Below, one piece after another: positions 1-11,490 of a DNA stretch of 64,000 nucleotides. The notes beneath the pieces were generated by a model. The model searched no databases. It was not told the DNA's origin and saw only the letters and a list, made by a program, of their open reading frames with translations. The stretch spans positions 1 through 64,000 of the forward strand of contig JAPTJF010000002.1 in the NCBI GenBank assembly GCA_029339195.1, given 5' to 3'. A program made the translations under genes and the position numbers. Origin of the DNA: Micractinium sp. NFX-FRZ. Lineage: Eukaryota; Chlorophyta; Trebouxiophyceae; Chlorellales; Chlorellaceae. How positions within the stretch are numbered: position 1 is the first letter of the stretch; every line of letters starts with the position of its first letter.

Positions 1-778
1 CTGGGCGGAGGAGGCGGAGAGGGGCTTGGCGGGGGCGGAGGCGAGGGGCTTGGGGGTCGGGGTGGAGAGGGGCTCGGAGGGGGCGGGCGGGGAGGAGGTG
101 GAGAGGGGCTGGGGGGTGGGGGTGGAGAAGGGCTGGGCGGAGGAGGCGGGGGGGGCGATGGTCGAGGGGGTGGAGGTGAGGGGCTTGGAGGTGGTGGGGA
201 TGGGGGTCGGGGACTTGGTGGTGGGTGAGGCCGGGGCGGTGGTGGGGGGCGCGGGGGTTTTGGGCTAGGTGAGGGCGGAAGTGGGGGCGGGCTGGGCGGC
301 GGCGGCGGGCGCGGCGGTTGCGGCGGCGGGCTGGGAGGGGAAGGGGGGGGATTTGGGCGAGGGGGTGGGCTGGGTGGCTGAGGCGGCGGGTTTGGGGAGG
401 GCGGCGGGCTGGGCGAGGGCGGCGGCCTGTTCTGCCAAGGTGGCTGTGGAGGCGAGGGCGGCGGTCGTGGTGGCGCTGGCGGTCGGGGCGGCGGTTGGTA
501 GTACCCGTATTGCTGCAGCTCCCTCTCGTTCCCATGTGGGGCGGCTGTACCGTAAGCGTCGTCCTCGCCATCAGGGGCCTGCATACACATCGCGTTTGTG
601 TCCAGCAGGCAGCATTGTCACACTGTCCTGGCACCTGCTGCCATCCAGGCATGGCGCCTTCCAACTCGTGCAAGGGGCCTACCTGCAAGGTGGTGCGCAG
701 CTTGCGGCGGCGGGGGCCGCCTGCCGCCGGTGGCTCGTCCGCCGCTGCCAGGAGGGCCGCTGCCAGCAGGAGCAGCAT
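1..778 (-). CDS. Secreted proline/serine-rich (extensin-like) cell-wall glycoprotein, 5' part
   Basis: Exon 1 (778-683) begins MLLLLAAALLAAADEPP, a clean hydrophobic signal peptide with an Ala-rich cleavage region. A phase-0 GT-AG intron (682-579, 104 bp) follows. Exon 2 runs from 578 to the window edge without a stop. It opens with an acidic, Tyr-containing stretch (APDGEDDAYG, then YGYYQPPPR) and becomes almost pure Pro/Ser/Arg with repeated SPSPPPPP, SPPPRP and PPPSPSPP motifs. These are typical substrates for prolyl hydroxylation and arabinosylation in extensins, VSP-type wall proteins and pherophorin spacers of volvocine and chlorellacean algae. The protein should pass through the ER to the wall or extracellular matrix. 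Its C-terminal domain is off the window, so pherophorin, gametolysin or lectin identity cannot be judged. On the plus strand the same DNA looks like G-rich low-complexity sequence. The start is the first Met giving a signal peptide; the joined frame is open throughout. Confidence 0.72.
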   Translation of the reverse strand, partial: MLLLLAAALLAAADEPPAAGGPRRRKLRTTLQVGPLHELEGAMPGWQQVPGQCDNAACWTQTRCVCRPLMARTTLTVQPPHMGTRGSCSNTGTTNRRPDRQRHHDRRPRLHSHLGRTGRRPRPARRPPQTRRLSHPAHPLAQIPPLPLPARRRNRRARRRRPARPHFRPHLAQNPRAPHHRPGLTHHQVPDPHPHHLQAPHLHPLDHRPPRLLRPALLHPHPPAPLHLLPARPLRAPLHPDPQAPRLRPRQAPLRLLRP

Positions 779-1179
779 CGCCGCCCGCCGCCACCGGAGC
801 CCTTGGCATGTCTCTGGCATCGGCTCCGGCCAGCTGAAAGCGAGCGGGCAGCGCGTCAGAGGCCGGGCCCCTCCAGCACGGGCTCTGCACCCCGAATGGG
901 GAGCTTTAGCATGATCTGACCGATTTGTAATTTGAATTCGGCTCTGTGGGAGCGGCTGGCGGCCCAAAGCGCCGGTCGGTCCGCTCCCTCCAGCTGGAAA
1001 GTGCGGCGCTGCCCGGGTTGCCTACTCTGGGCCCTCTCCTGCCCCCCGCGCCCCACCATTACGTCCCCGTCTCGGTTTACCATCGTTACCAGGCACCAGA
1101 AGCAGCGGTCAACGCGCCAGGAGCCGGCCCGCCGTCCGGGAGCCCTTCCGCCTCCCCTGCTCTGCCAGCCCGCCCAGCC
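779..1179. other. Intergenic region between two divergently transcribed genes
   Basis: About 400 bp separate the start codons of the wall-protein gene (minus) and the membrane-protein gene (plus). It must hold both 5' UTRs and a shared or back-to-back promoter. An AT-richer patch at about 905-945 is the only visible break in the GC-rich sequence. I see no TATA box or other site I can name. Confidence 0.4.
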
Positions 1180-4100
1180 ATGATTGCGGTGCTGGCCGTC
1201 TGCGTGCTCGGCCCATTCAGTGTGGTTTACGTGCTGGGGTATGGCGCGGCCGTGCTGCTGCCCGCCGTCGGCGGGATGCTGGGCATCACGCTGGGGATGG
1301 GCGTGAAGCCCGGCCTGTACACGCAGCCTGACAAGATCACGAGTGAGTACAGCATGCCGCGGGTGCTGGCCGATCGCATGAAGGCGCGCGGCCAAGGGGC
1401 TGGGCGGTGGCACCCCTCCCCGCGTGCCCTCTCCGCCGCCCACTCTGCCTCCCGCTGCCTCCTGACAAAAGCTTCCCGTCCTCTGCCTTCATGGCAGCTG
1501 CCATCGTGGCCATCACTGTGGTCATCTACTTCTGCCTGCTGCTCTACATGACCTGCTGGCGCAAGCTCGAGGCCTTCTTCTCAAACACGCCCTGGCTGAG
1601 GTGCGCAGCCGAGCGGCGCCCACACCTGCGTTCCGCCACCTGTCCACCGGGAGCCCAGCCCGTGTCCGCCAACCCTTGACCACCCCAGCCCGTGCCCCGC
1701 CCCAGCATGCAGGCACAACGGCAGGATGCAGGCGACTGAGGGAGGCCGCAAGTACGCCACACGCTGCCCCTTCACAGGTGCGTGACCCCTGCTGGCTGCC
1801 CCTGGCTTGGCTGCATGTGGTGCCACTCCCGGGTGCACGGCGCCGCCTGCACGCGTGGTGGCAAGTGCGTCGAGAGCCTGCACAGCCAGCCAGCATCCCA
1901 CACACCCGCCCGCCCTGCCCGGGGCATGGCACATGCCGCCTGTCCGACCGGGCCCATGCCGGGCGCCTGCCCCGACCTGCCCCACCCTGCGCCATTGCCC
2001 GGCCTCCCCACGCCCCGGCAGGCCACCGCCCCACGATGCGCTGCCCCTCGTGCGAGGCGCGCGTGCACGAAAGCGCATTCCATAAGCCGGACCGCCTCGT
2101 CCAGTGAGCATTCCAGGGGGGGGGGGAGGGGAGGTCAGATGTGTGCACTGCCTGCCAAGAGCAAGGGCAGTGGGAGGCAGGTGAACAACCAGCGCTGGTG
2201 CGGACTGCTCGCCCACGAGGCAGGCGCAGGCGGGGTTGAACAGCATGGGTGGGCGCCGACATGGAGCATGCATCCCCACCCCACAGGCGGCCTCCCTGGT
2301 CGCTGGAGGCGGCATTGTTCGCACGCCAGCACTGGCCGATCGCAGCCGCCGGTGGGGCAGCCGCTCATCTGCCCCACCTCCCCTCCCCGCCCTGCCCAGC
2401 GGAAGGCTCCATGCCTCATGCCTGCCCACCTTCCGCCGCCGCGCCCCCACTCACGCTGGGCACGCTGCTCGCCTCCGTCTGCCCTGCCCTCCCCGGCCCC
2501 CTGCAGGCTGCCCGTGGGTGAGACGGTGCTGCGCTGGGACGGCGCCAAGCTGGCAACCGAGCAGGTGGGCACTTGTTGTTGCCTGACACGCACGCGTCCG
2601 GCACAAGTTGCTGGCAGAGTGGCCCAGAGCTAAGTCTTACCTGCCGGCTTCCTAGACTCGCGCTGTGCGTTCCTCATCCGGCAGTATGGCACTCTCAGCC
2701 CAACCACACACACCACCACGCCAGGTTGGGCAGCCCCAACTGGCACCAGGTGTTCCTGCTCAACTTGCACGCCTTCCCCCAGTTGGGACCCCGTCGTACG
2801 TTCTCCCAGCTTGTTCTCCCAGCCACCTTGTGTCGGCCCAGGAGAACATGCACGCCCATGCACGCCCCCTGCCTCCTCCAGTCCACGTCACTGCCAGTGT
2901 GCCACTCACTGCCTCCCAGGTGGGGGACCCGGCCAAGGCGCGCCGCACCATGGACAAGTACCTGGACTTCCGAGGCAACACGCTGTTCGCCACGCTGACG
3001 GGTGGGTGGGTGGGTGGGGAGGGAGGGTGCGTGGGTGGGTGCTGTTCCTTGGCCTCCGGGGTGCGCACCCGAACCGTCAAAGCTGTCGGGTGCAGGAGGA
3101 AGGGGGTGGGTGGTAAGGAAGCTGCCATACGCATGGGCATATACTTGGGTGTGCAGGGCGTGTGGGTAATGAGGGGCGGTCAGGAACAGAGCTTGTTACT
3201 GTAATGTGGCGCCGACGGGCGGGACGGGGCGCTACATGCGAGGACAGCGGGGCAGTGCTCAGCGGCTCACCTGTGCTCCTGCCCTCGCCCACGGCACATA
3301 CCTGTGGCACAAAACGGTGGACCCGCTTCCCCCTCCACCGCGTGTCCAGGCTGCTGCACTGGGTGCGCTCACTGGCAGCGGTGCTTCAACCTGCTCCCCC
3401 GCCTGAGTCTGGGGTGAGGCGCGAACTTTGTGCTGCCCTGCCCTGTCCCGTGTTCGTGCTGCCGTGCCCTGTGCCGTGTTCGTGCTGCCCTGCACGCAAT
3501 GTGGCGCTGCCCCGCCCCGCCCTGCCATGGTTTGTCCTGCCTCCATGCAAGCTGCCACTCTTGCACCCACCTGTGCGCCTCCCCGCCTGCCTGCCTGCCT
3601 GCCTGCCAGTCCACCACACTCTGCCTCTCCGCCTCCTCACTAACTGCCACGCCTCTCCCCTCCCCTTCCCCCCCCCGCTCCCCCGTGCCCACCCACCTCG
3701 TGCGCACAGCCTGGTGTTCTCTGGCATGTTCTTCGCATTCATCCCCTGGGCCTTTGCCTCCTTCCTCAACGGCTCCGGCAACACCTCCTCCTCAGGACGC
3801 AGCCCCATCGGCGGCGGCGGCTGTGAGTGTGCTGCCTCCCCTGCCTCCCCACTAGCCCCACTCCCTTTGCCCACCCTGCCGTGCCTCTCCTTGCCTCTCC
3901 TTGCCCGCCCCTCTCCCCGGCCCCATTCACCTTGTCGCTGCCCCCTTTGCTACCCCATTTGCCGATCGCCTGCACTGCCGCCGTCGTGGCCGCCTCCCCC
4001 TGACCGCCCGCACACGCTCCCACCTCACCCACCCCGCCTGCAGCCAAGGCAGTACACGTGATTGCTGACGTCCTGGCGGTGCAGTACGCCCTGGGCGGCC

Positions 4101-4515
4101 TCCTGATCCAGCTGCTCGCTCTGTTCCGTGCCAACCAGTTCCTGACCACCTACAGGTCAGCAAGGGATGCAAAGAAAGCGGTTGCGATAGGGACGGAGTG
4201 GTGGCCTCAAACCACTGGGTGACCCGTCGGTTTCCACCAGCTGTTGTTGTCAACCAGCAGGCGTCTTCAGCTGCACGGGCACGCATGGGGGCAGCAAGGA
4301 ATGGTTGTTTACAGCAATGCTGGCCGCTGCACAGCGGGTATGGGCTGCCAATGCATGTGCCAAGGCAGCCGGTGAGCCATGCACACCGCCCCGCCGATGC
4401 GCCCCCCGTCATGGCATGCAGGCACGCCATCCCCTCCATCAAGCCCTACTTCCGCCAGCCCAACGGCTCGCTGGCGCGCGCCCTGCTGCGCGCGCCCTGG
4501 GAGCAGGTGGCGTGA
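1180..4515 (+). CDS. Unrecognised multi-pass membrane protein, about 10 exons (middle exons unresolved)
   Basis: I do not recognise the family. Exons I can join in phase are 1180-1342, 1498-1600, 1713-1777, 2022-2103 and 2507-2564; at the 3' end, one ending at 3822, then 4044-4155 and 4422-4515 (stop TGA). The first exon starts MIAVLAVCVLGPFSVVYVLG and gives one or two membrane segments; the second holds another (AIVAITVVIYFCLLLYM). A soluble stretch follows with a CPSC pair (MRCPSCEARVHES). An exon at about 2920-3001 reads DPAKARRTMDKYLDFRGN. Late exons add a hydrophobic segment (LVFSGMFFAFIPWAFASFL) and a final helix before a basic tail ending WEQVA. Phases between 2565 and 3715 do not join cleanly by eye, so one or two exons there are missing from this model. 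1180 is the first ATG in frame. An organelle or endomembrane location is possible but not shown. Confidence 0.6.
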
Positions 4516-4567
4516 TGCAGGGAGCGGGAGGGCGCCGGCCGGGCACCACACTAGAAAAGCCGCTGCC

Positions 4568-4606
<39 letters not shown>

Positions 4607-5902
4607 ATAGCAGCGTATAGAAACAGCTGCAATGGCGGCAGCAGCCCAGGGGCGAAACAGCGGCACACTTAGGCACACTATGAGGGCGACAGCCACAGCA
4701 GCAGCAGCAGCAGCTATGGCAGCACTCAATGGCTGGGGATCACAAGAGCGGGCAGGCACCAGGGCGGCAGCAGCCGCCACTGGCACGGCAGAAGTCACAG
4801 GCCTCAATGCCAGCACCAACCAGCCCAGATGCAGCTCGGTTACAGCATCAGAGCGCGTGCGTTGAGGGGGAAACTTTGCACACAGCAGCAAGTCACGGTG
4901 GCACAAGACGCGTTGAAACATCAGTCCATGGGCGGGGCACAAAGCAGTGGGGAAGAGGCGCGCCCATCCGTGTTGTGTGGCAAGCAAGGGAGGGGATGGA
5001 GGAAGCCGGGCAGGGGAGGAGCAATTGGTGCAGGAGTTGGGGTGCTGGCAGGGCTCCCAAGCACGGCACAGGGATTGGGGTTCGGGAGGGATGCCCATTC
5101 CGCACAGAGGCGCAGGGTCTAGCTGCAGGCAGGCACAAACGTGGGCTGGTACGTGCGTCCCAGGGGATGGTGGGCACGGCTGGATCCATGCGGGGGAGGG
5201 CTGGCGGGGACCCGTGTTTGTTCGCTTGCGAGCGTGGGCGGGCACGGAGGCATGGGCATGGGCTGCCAGGGGGCGCGCCGGAGCACTGAGGGCAAGAGGG
5301 AGGTGCGCAAGGACAGGGAGGGAAGGAAGCTGGGTGCACTCTGCCAGTGCTGGGGCGAATATAGGGGGGGTGGTTGGTTCCAAGGCATGGGTGCTGTGGC
5401 AGTGAGAAAGGAAGGTGGGGCGCTCAGTAGGAGGAGGAGGTACATCAGTCGGGCAGTGCGCACAGACTGCCTGGGCCAGCTGCGGGCTGGGCGGGCCGCT
5501 ATGCACGGCATCAAAGCACAGCAAGGTGGGGAGAGCAGAGCTGAGCTGGGTGGTGTTGACCACCAGGCAGGACGGGGGAGCAGGGGCATGAAAAGCGGGG
5601 ACGGTGGGTGGGGCGGGGTGGGGCAGGCAGGGGCGGCGGGAAAAACCTTGCGCACAGCAAGGCAGGGAAGCAACGCGCCAGCTGCGCAAGGCGGGTGCGC
5701 TGCTGCCGCTCCGCGGGTCTGGCCGCCGTGCCCGATGCTGTTGTACAAAGGCGGCAAAACAACACACCGGGCATGCACGTGCCTGGTAGGCGGCACGCTG
5801 CCTGGAGGTGCGGGTGAACAGGAGGGGCCAGCTTGCAGAGTAGTGGGCAGTCGTGCGCTGGCCGCACCGGCCGCACTCGGTGCCAGTTCTGATTCGATCG
5901 CA
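4516..5902. other. Convergent intergenic region
   Basis: It lies between the stop of the membrane-protein gene and the stop of the ACR-like gene on the other strand, so it contains both 3' UTRs. It carries a perfect CAG microsatellite near its left end and a shorter CAG run at about 4699-4715. A 442-codon minus-strand frame crosses it, but its composition (Cys, Pro, His, Leu) is what antisense of GC-rich DNA gives. I see no gene. Confidence 0.5.
4569..4604. repeat. (CAG)12 microsatellite
   Basis: Twelve uninterrupted CAG units lie 54 bp after the stop codon of the upstream plus-strand gene, so probably in its 3' UTR. A second impure CAG tract begins about 95 bp further on. The run lies outside any coding exon I can support. 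Confidence 0.9.
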
Positions 5903-8900
5903 TCAGAACCCTCCAATCTTCCACTTGCCAGACAGCGCCCGCAGTAGGGACTGCTGCTGGGCGTCGTGCGCCCCGCCGTTGCCGGGCGGCGCGGCCAGGC
6001 CGGCGGCGCCGCCGCCGCCGGCCGGCGCTGCGTATGGCGGCACGGAGCTGCCCACGCCCGCGGCCGCCAGCTGCTGCTGCTGCACACTGGTCCCCATGAG
6101 GTGTGCCTTGACAACCTCATATATTGCCTTCTTGTCCCGCTCTGAACCGATGGGCTTGCCATCTGCGCCAAGAAAGAGGGGAACCGTTGGCAGAGGGAAG
6201 GGAGACAGATCAGGCGGGGGTGAGGAGGGCTTGGGGTGCCCGCATGGGCAGGTGGCACGGGGGTAGGTCGGCAGGTTGCGGGCAGCGAGCTGGGCAAGCA
6301 GGGTGCGCAGGAGGGCATCGGAGGCAAGTCAGCCCGGGCCAGTCCAGGCCCCCGCTACGTGACGTGAGGTGAGAATACATCGGCAGCAGCAGGAATTGCA
6401 CCGGCAGCAGCAGCAGCAGCAGGAGCAGCAGGAGGAGCAGCAGCAGCAGCGGCAGCAGCAGCACGAGTGAAGCAGCAGCAGCAGCGGCAACAGCGGCGGC
6501 TGCTCACTTGGCAGGTGGATGAGGAAGCGGTGCATCTCCTGGGGGTGAGGGCCCGTGGGCAGGGTGAAGCCGTAGGCGTCGACATCGGGGCGCTCAATGT
6601 ACACTGCAGGCGCAGGTTGAAGGTGGGCGTCAGAAGGGAGTGAGGACAGGGATCGGGGGCGTGGGCATGGAAGCCACTGACGTTGACTGGGGGCAGGGCG
6701 CTCACTGCACACCAGGCAACAAGTACAAGGAGACAGGGGACAAGCACAAGAGGAGGGAGGGGCGCTTACAGCACACAATGCACACAATTCACATTTCACA
6801 TCACATGCCACACTCACCGTCGGCCATGAACACTCCCACGCCTGCTGCGCTCAGCCCTTGAGTGACGTCAAACGTGACCCGGGGCCGACCGCGGCCGCCG
6901 CTGTCTGCAGCCCAGGTGCAGGGCAGGCAGGGCAGAGTAGGACGGCGCTCAGCAAGCGAATATTCAAAGCGCCGGCGGCCGAGCCATCAGCAGCGGCAGC
7001 ACCATGCGGCACCCACGCACTGCTTGCTGAGCGTGCTTGTGAGCGTACGTGCATTGAACCACTGGCGTGATCCAGCCCTGCAAAGCCCTGCCTGCCTGCC
7101 CGCCTGCCCACCATGTGCCCGGTTGTTTGCCCGCCCCACACACCGCTGGTGCCTTGCCCCACCAGTTGCCACCCCGGTGACGTTGGGTGCGACTGCCGCT
7201 GCGGTGCGCCCCTAACGAGCGCCTGCCCCAAACCGCAAAGCTCTCCACCCCGCCTACCAATGTTTGCTGTCACTGTGAGCTCGGTGCATGTGGCATCAAA
7301 CGAGTCCTTGATGTCGATGCGCACCGGCAGCGCCACGGCAGTGCGCACACGCTCCGTGAGCTCCGACAGCAACTCGCTGCAGCACCGGAGGGGGGGAGGG
7401 AGGGGAGGGGAAAGAGGCAGGTCGGAATACAAAAAAAAGCTCAGGAGGCAGGGAGGGGAGGGAGGGAGGCTGGTGTGAACACAAAGGCCAGCAGCTTGCT
7501 GCAAGCCAGCTGGGGAAGGAGGGGCAGGCTGGCTGGCCAGACCAAGCGTGGGGGGCAGGCGAGGCCAGGAGTGGAACCTGCCCTCCATGCCTTTGGCCCA
7601 CTGCCAACGAGTGAGCAGCCCAGGCTCACCCGTCGCTAATGCGCGTGCCCTCAGCATCCTGCACAAACAGGTCCACCTCGCACAGCCCGTCCTCAAACAC
7701 CTCGATCCTGCCGTAGGCCACACTGCACACACACGGCATGGGGGTGACGAGGAGGTCAGGGATGAACCGAGGGAGGAGGGCTGGAGGCACGCACACCGCA
7801 TGTCGGACTCCCACAAGTCGCCCAGCCCAGACCAGCCCAGCACAGCACAGCATGCCAGCTTGGCACGGCCACGGCACAGCGCAGGACGCGCCGCGGGTGT
7901 GGGCAGCCTGCTTGTTGAAGCGCCAGGGTGGACTGTAACCCACCCCGCCCCGCCCCACCCCGCCCCGCTCACCGCAGCTCCAAATCTTTCAGCGACCTGA
8001 ACAGGTCGTACAGCAGCCCCTTGCGGTCCCGGCACCGCAGCGTCAGCATCGTGTGGCTGGGGGACGTCTCGTTGTCGACGCTCACCTCCACCTCTGCAGG
8101 CGTAGGATGGGGGTGGGCAGTTGGGCGATCGGTGGGCGGCAGGCAGGAGGGGGCAGGCAGGCGTCAGGTAGGCGGGCGGCATCTTTATATGTGTAGCCCG
8201 CCATGCCCCCTCGCCTGCCAGGCTGGGCACAGCAAGCCTGGATGCGCAACAGATCCACCTTTGCGGCAGCAGCAGCTCAGCATGCCCACCTGCCCGCCAC
8301 TCAGCAAGGGTGCCATGAGCCCCGATTCCACGCTGATGCTGGACCGCACAGCTGCTCCTTGCTGCTCCGCCCAGCAAACACCCGCCTCCGTCACACCTGT
8401 CCCTCCCACCTGTCAGCCGCTCTGCAAAGGTGTCCTTCAGGCCCGACTCCACGCTGGCACTGGTAGAGAGCTGCTTCTTGCTGCCCACAAGGCGGCGCAG
8501 GTTGGCGGCTGCGGCAGGCGGGGCAGGGCGGTGCGGCAGGGAGGCGGGCGGGTGGGCAAGGCGGCAACCGCGAGTGCTGATGCTGCCCAGCAAGAGCAGC
8601 ACGGCGCAGCAGCAGGCCGGCAGGCAGCGAGCCATCCACCACCCACAGGAGCCACCCTTCCACCCATCCAGCTAGTTGCCAGCCAGCCAGCCAGGGAGCA
8701 GCACTCACTGGATGTGACGTCCTTGCATGCCTTGCGCCGCAGCACACTGGTGCTGGTGCCCGCTGCCAGGCTGTCTGGGGGAGCGGGCGTGATGGTGCAC
8801 TCTGCAGGGAGGAGCGGGGCGGAGCGGGAGCAGGGTGGGCACATGGCGGGCAGACGGGCGGGCGGGATGGCAATCGGGTTCTGTTTGCATCCTCAATGCT

Positions 8901-11490
8901 GACCTCGTCCAACAGCCCGGCAGCCTTGTGCCTTCAACAGCCCGCACCCTTTTGCCGCTTGCCCTGTCAGTCGCCCACCTGCATGTGTCATTAGCGTCCC
9001 ATTCACGCTGCCCCACAGCTTGCATGCCACCTCCACCACACAGCACGTGTTGCCCGTCACGCCTATCAAAGCCCCACCGTCATATGTGTGGCCCGCTCGC
9101 CCGCCATGTATGCATGTGGCCGCACACCAGCTGCACCACAGCTTTGCCCAAAAGCCCCACCCGCACCCAGGTCACCCACCTGTGTCTGGCCCCAGCGCCC
9201 CCTTCACACGGTCGCACACCTCCAGCACCCGGTGATTCTCGGGCAGCTCGTTCCTGTTGTCGTACAGCCAAAACATGTCGGCCACCTTGCCGGAGGGGGC
9301 GGTGGTGATGTGGGCCTTGAACACCTGGAAACAGAAGGGCAAGCAGGGGTGCCGGTGTGTGCAGAGTGGGCGGGGGTTGTTGCACAGTCACAACAAAACC
9401 GTGCCGGCCATGTTGCCGGAAGGGAGTGTGGGCCTTGAAAAACCTGGGGAATGGCAGGGTGGGACAGCGGGCAGGCGGGTGGGCAGTGCGCAGGGCGGGA
9501 CGAGGGTGTGTTCGGGGGATGGTGTGAGGTGAGGGGGAGGCGGGTTGAACCAAGCTGGGCTGACGAGCGGGTCGGCGCAGATGCGGAGGCATGTGATGCT
9601 CAAGGGTGGCAGCGGCGCCTGCTCCTTGCGGACAGCCACCTGCTTGCAAGACGCACACAACCAGCAGTCCTCCTCTGCCCACCTAGCATCCTCAACCCCA
9701 GCGCCGCCCGCCCACCCCACCGTTGTGTCGCTCTCCCACAGCGCGTGGCTCAGCGAGTGCAGCATGCCCTGCCGGTCGTAGCCAGCCACCTGCGGGGTGG
9801 CGGGGCGAGGGCCAACGGATGGGGTTGGTGGCAGGTAAAGACGGTTTGAGAGCAGGGGTGAAAACGTGCACAAAAAGGCCTGGGCAGTACGGCTGCCTGC
9901 CCCACCGGCTCCCCTGCACCTGCGCCGGCTGCCGGCCATCCACACAAGAGTCAAAAACAGAAGTTTCAAACATGCTGTGGAAGGACATTGGCTTCGTGTG
10001 TTGTTCACGTTGATGCGTTCTGCCTGCCCCCTAGGCTCGCCCTCAGGCACCCACGTACCTGCAGCAGGAAGGGCGGCTGCTCCTTGGGCACGGAGCGCCA
10101 GCGCCACAGCTGCTGCAGCGTGTCGGTGCCCGTGGGGCAGATGCCCTCCAGCCGCGACTTGAGGAGCTGCCAGCGGGGAGGCACGCCTGCGCAGCGCAGG
10201 AAGGCGGGAGTGGGTTGGGGAGGCAGCAGGGCTGTGGGGGTCAGGCGGGCGGCGGGGGTGGGCAGCACGGCATGCGCCGAGCGGCGGCAGCAGGTGCGGG
10301 AGCGGCGGCAGGGTGGCAGGCAGCAGGGCATGCGCCACTGCTGATGGATTGTCTTCGACTGCTGCTCCTGCCGCTGTTTCTAAGTTCACATTAGTTGACA
10401 TGTCCAGGAGGCAGGCCCCCCTCTCTTGCCGCCACCCTGCTCTTTTCCCTCCTTTTCCTCGGATCATCCGAGGCAAAATCAAACCTGTGCACCACGTGCT
10501 CTCCTTGCCCCACTCTCCCCTCTGCACATCACCGCACTTCCGCTGCACGTGCCTCCCTGCCGCCCCCCGCCCTGCCTCCTTTGCTCACCCCAGCCGGCCC
10601 CAAGCTGAGGCAGCTGATGGCAGCACACCACTTGCTCGGAGCTCGCCCGCCGTGCCTGTCGCGCCCCTCACCACACGCTGTGCTTCAGGCCTTGCCCTGA
10701 TCCAGCCTGCCGCTCCACTCACCCGAGGAGAGGCAGACGGTGAAGATGATGAAGCACCACTTGCCGTCCGTTGAAATGTCGCCCTTCAGGATGCGCAGCC
10801 CAAAGTCGAGCAGCATGCGCGCAATGTCCACACCCAGCCCCGTGGCATCGGGGCAGCTGCAACCAGCAGGAGGGGGAGCAGGAGCACAGTCATGCGGGGT
10901 GCAGCCGGAGGTCGGCCCAGAGTCGGGCGGCATGCACGTCATGTGGCAAGGGGGCCTGCTTCAATCGGGACGGAGGCAGAGTGGCAGGCAGGAGGGAGGG
11001 GAGGAGCGGTGAGCCGGTTGGGGTGGGGTGGGGGGAGGCGGGGGGGGAAGATAAAGAGGCCAGGGGAGTGCAGTGAGGGGAGAGATGCCCCGCAGCAGCG
11101 GGTAGGGCGGACAGGTGGCAGTGGGGGCCATTGCAAGCTGGCTGGGCGCCGGCGTCATAATAATAGCGGTGCGCCGGCGCCAGCGGCAGCGGCAGGTGCA
11201 GCCCCACAGGCAGGCGGCGGGCGGGCGGGCGGGTGCGCAAGTACCTGATGCGCACTTCCCGCACGCTCAGATCCTCCTCCGGCAACCGCCTGCAGCATAA
11301 AGCATGGGGGGGTAAGCAAGGCGGCCTGCCCCCACCTCGCCAGCGCTCGTGTGCCGCTTGAGCTGGCCCCTGCCACTCCCGCTATGCTGGCCCCTGCCAC
11401 TCCCGCATGTACGGCGCGGTGGACAGCCCAGCACCCACCAACCCACCCACCCACCCACCGGATGGTCACTGTCTCCTCCTCCAAGTCCAT
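5903..11490 (-). CDS. ACT-domain repeat protein, ACR9/ACR10 type
   Basis: Fourteen exons (11490-11459, 11289-11245, 10856-10723, 10186-10059, 9789-9721, 9324-9180, 8801-8709, 8508-8410, 8093-7973, 7722-7630, 7376-7258, 6904-6818, 6603-6508, 6162-5903) join in phase to 506 aa plus stop. The protein begins MDLEEETVTIRRLPEEDLS. ACT 1 carries CPDATGLGVDIARMLLDFGL and GDISTDGKWCFIIFTV. ACT 2 has VAGYDRQGMLHSLSHALWES and SGKVADMFWLYDNR. ACT 3 has CRDRKGLLYDLFRSLKDLEL and EVDLFVQDAEG. ACT 4 has GRGRPRVTFDVTQGLSAAGV. The order and the DxxGLxxD signatures match plant ACR9/10, proteins of four ACT units and no catalytic domain, thought to bind amino acids as sensors. The C-tail is Gln/Ala/Gly-rich and probably disordered. 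No transit peptide is visible. Two introns carry decayed copies of exon edges (see repeats). Confidence 0.9.
6378..6495. repeat. Impure CAG/CTG tract inside an ACR-gene intron
   Basis: About 115 bp dominated by CAG, GGAG and CGG triplets lie in the intron between the last two exons (6507-6163), adjoining the donor side. It would be a CTG tract in the transcript. It is low-complexity intronic sequence and I assign it no function. Confidence 0.75.
8285..8372 (-). repeat. Decayed copy of an ACR-gene exon inside the next intron
   Basis: The block resembles the neighbouring exon at 8508-8410. The real exon encodes STSASVESGLKDTFAERL; the copy reads SSISVESGLMAPLLSGG in the same orientation and is followed by a donor-like GGTGGG. 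About three quarters of bases agree by eye. It lies within the 8409-8094 intron, downstream of the true exon. It looks like a tandem duplication that has since decayed, not an alternative exon, because the core residues are lost. Confidence 0.65.
9400..9449 (-). repeat. Decayed copy of an ACR-gene exon start with its acceptor
   Basis: The 5' part of the exon at 9324-9180 (coding VFKAHITTAPSGKVADM) recurs about 100 bp upstream in the preceding intron. The copy can be read FFKAHTPFRQHGRH and is short by several bases, so its frame shifts. The acceptor-like CCCAGG before the copy is kept. Confidence 0.65.

Noticed and set aside
4439..5767. A 442-codon open frame on the minus strand
   Set aside because: Its composition (Cys/Pro/His/Leu with a poly-Cys run from the CAG repeat) is that of antisense GC-rich DNA, it overlaps the last exon of the plus-strand gene, and it has no motif.
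6851..8635. A 594-codon minus-strand frame
   Set aside because: It contains two true ACR exons in frame by chance and otherwise translates introns; splice-phase joining explains the locus fully.
9985..10340. Possible extra exon of the ACR-like gene around 9,590-9,650 and 10,190-10,340
   Set aside because: The flanking exons already join in phase and match the family alignment (ESDTT directly to VFKAHITTA), so no exon is missing there.
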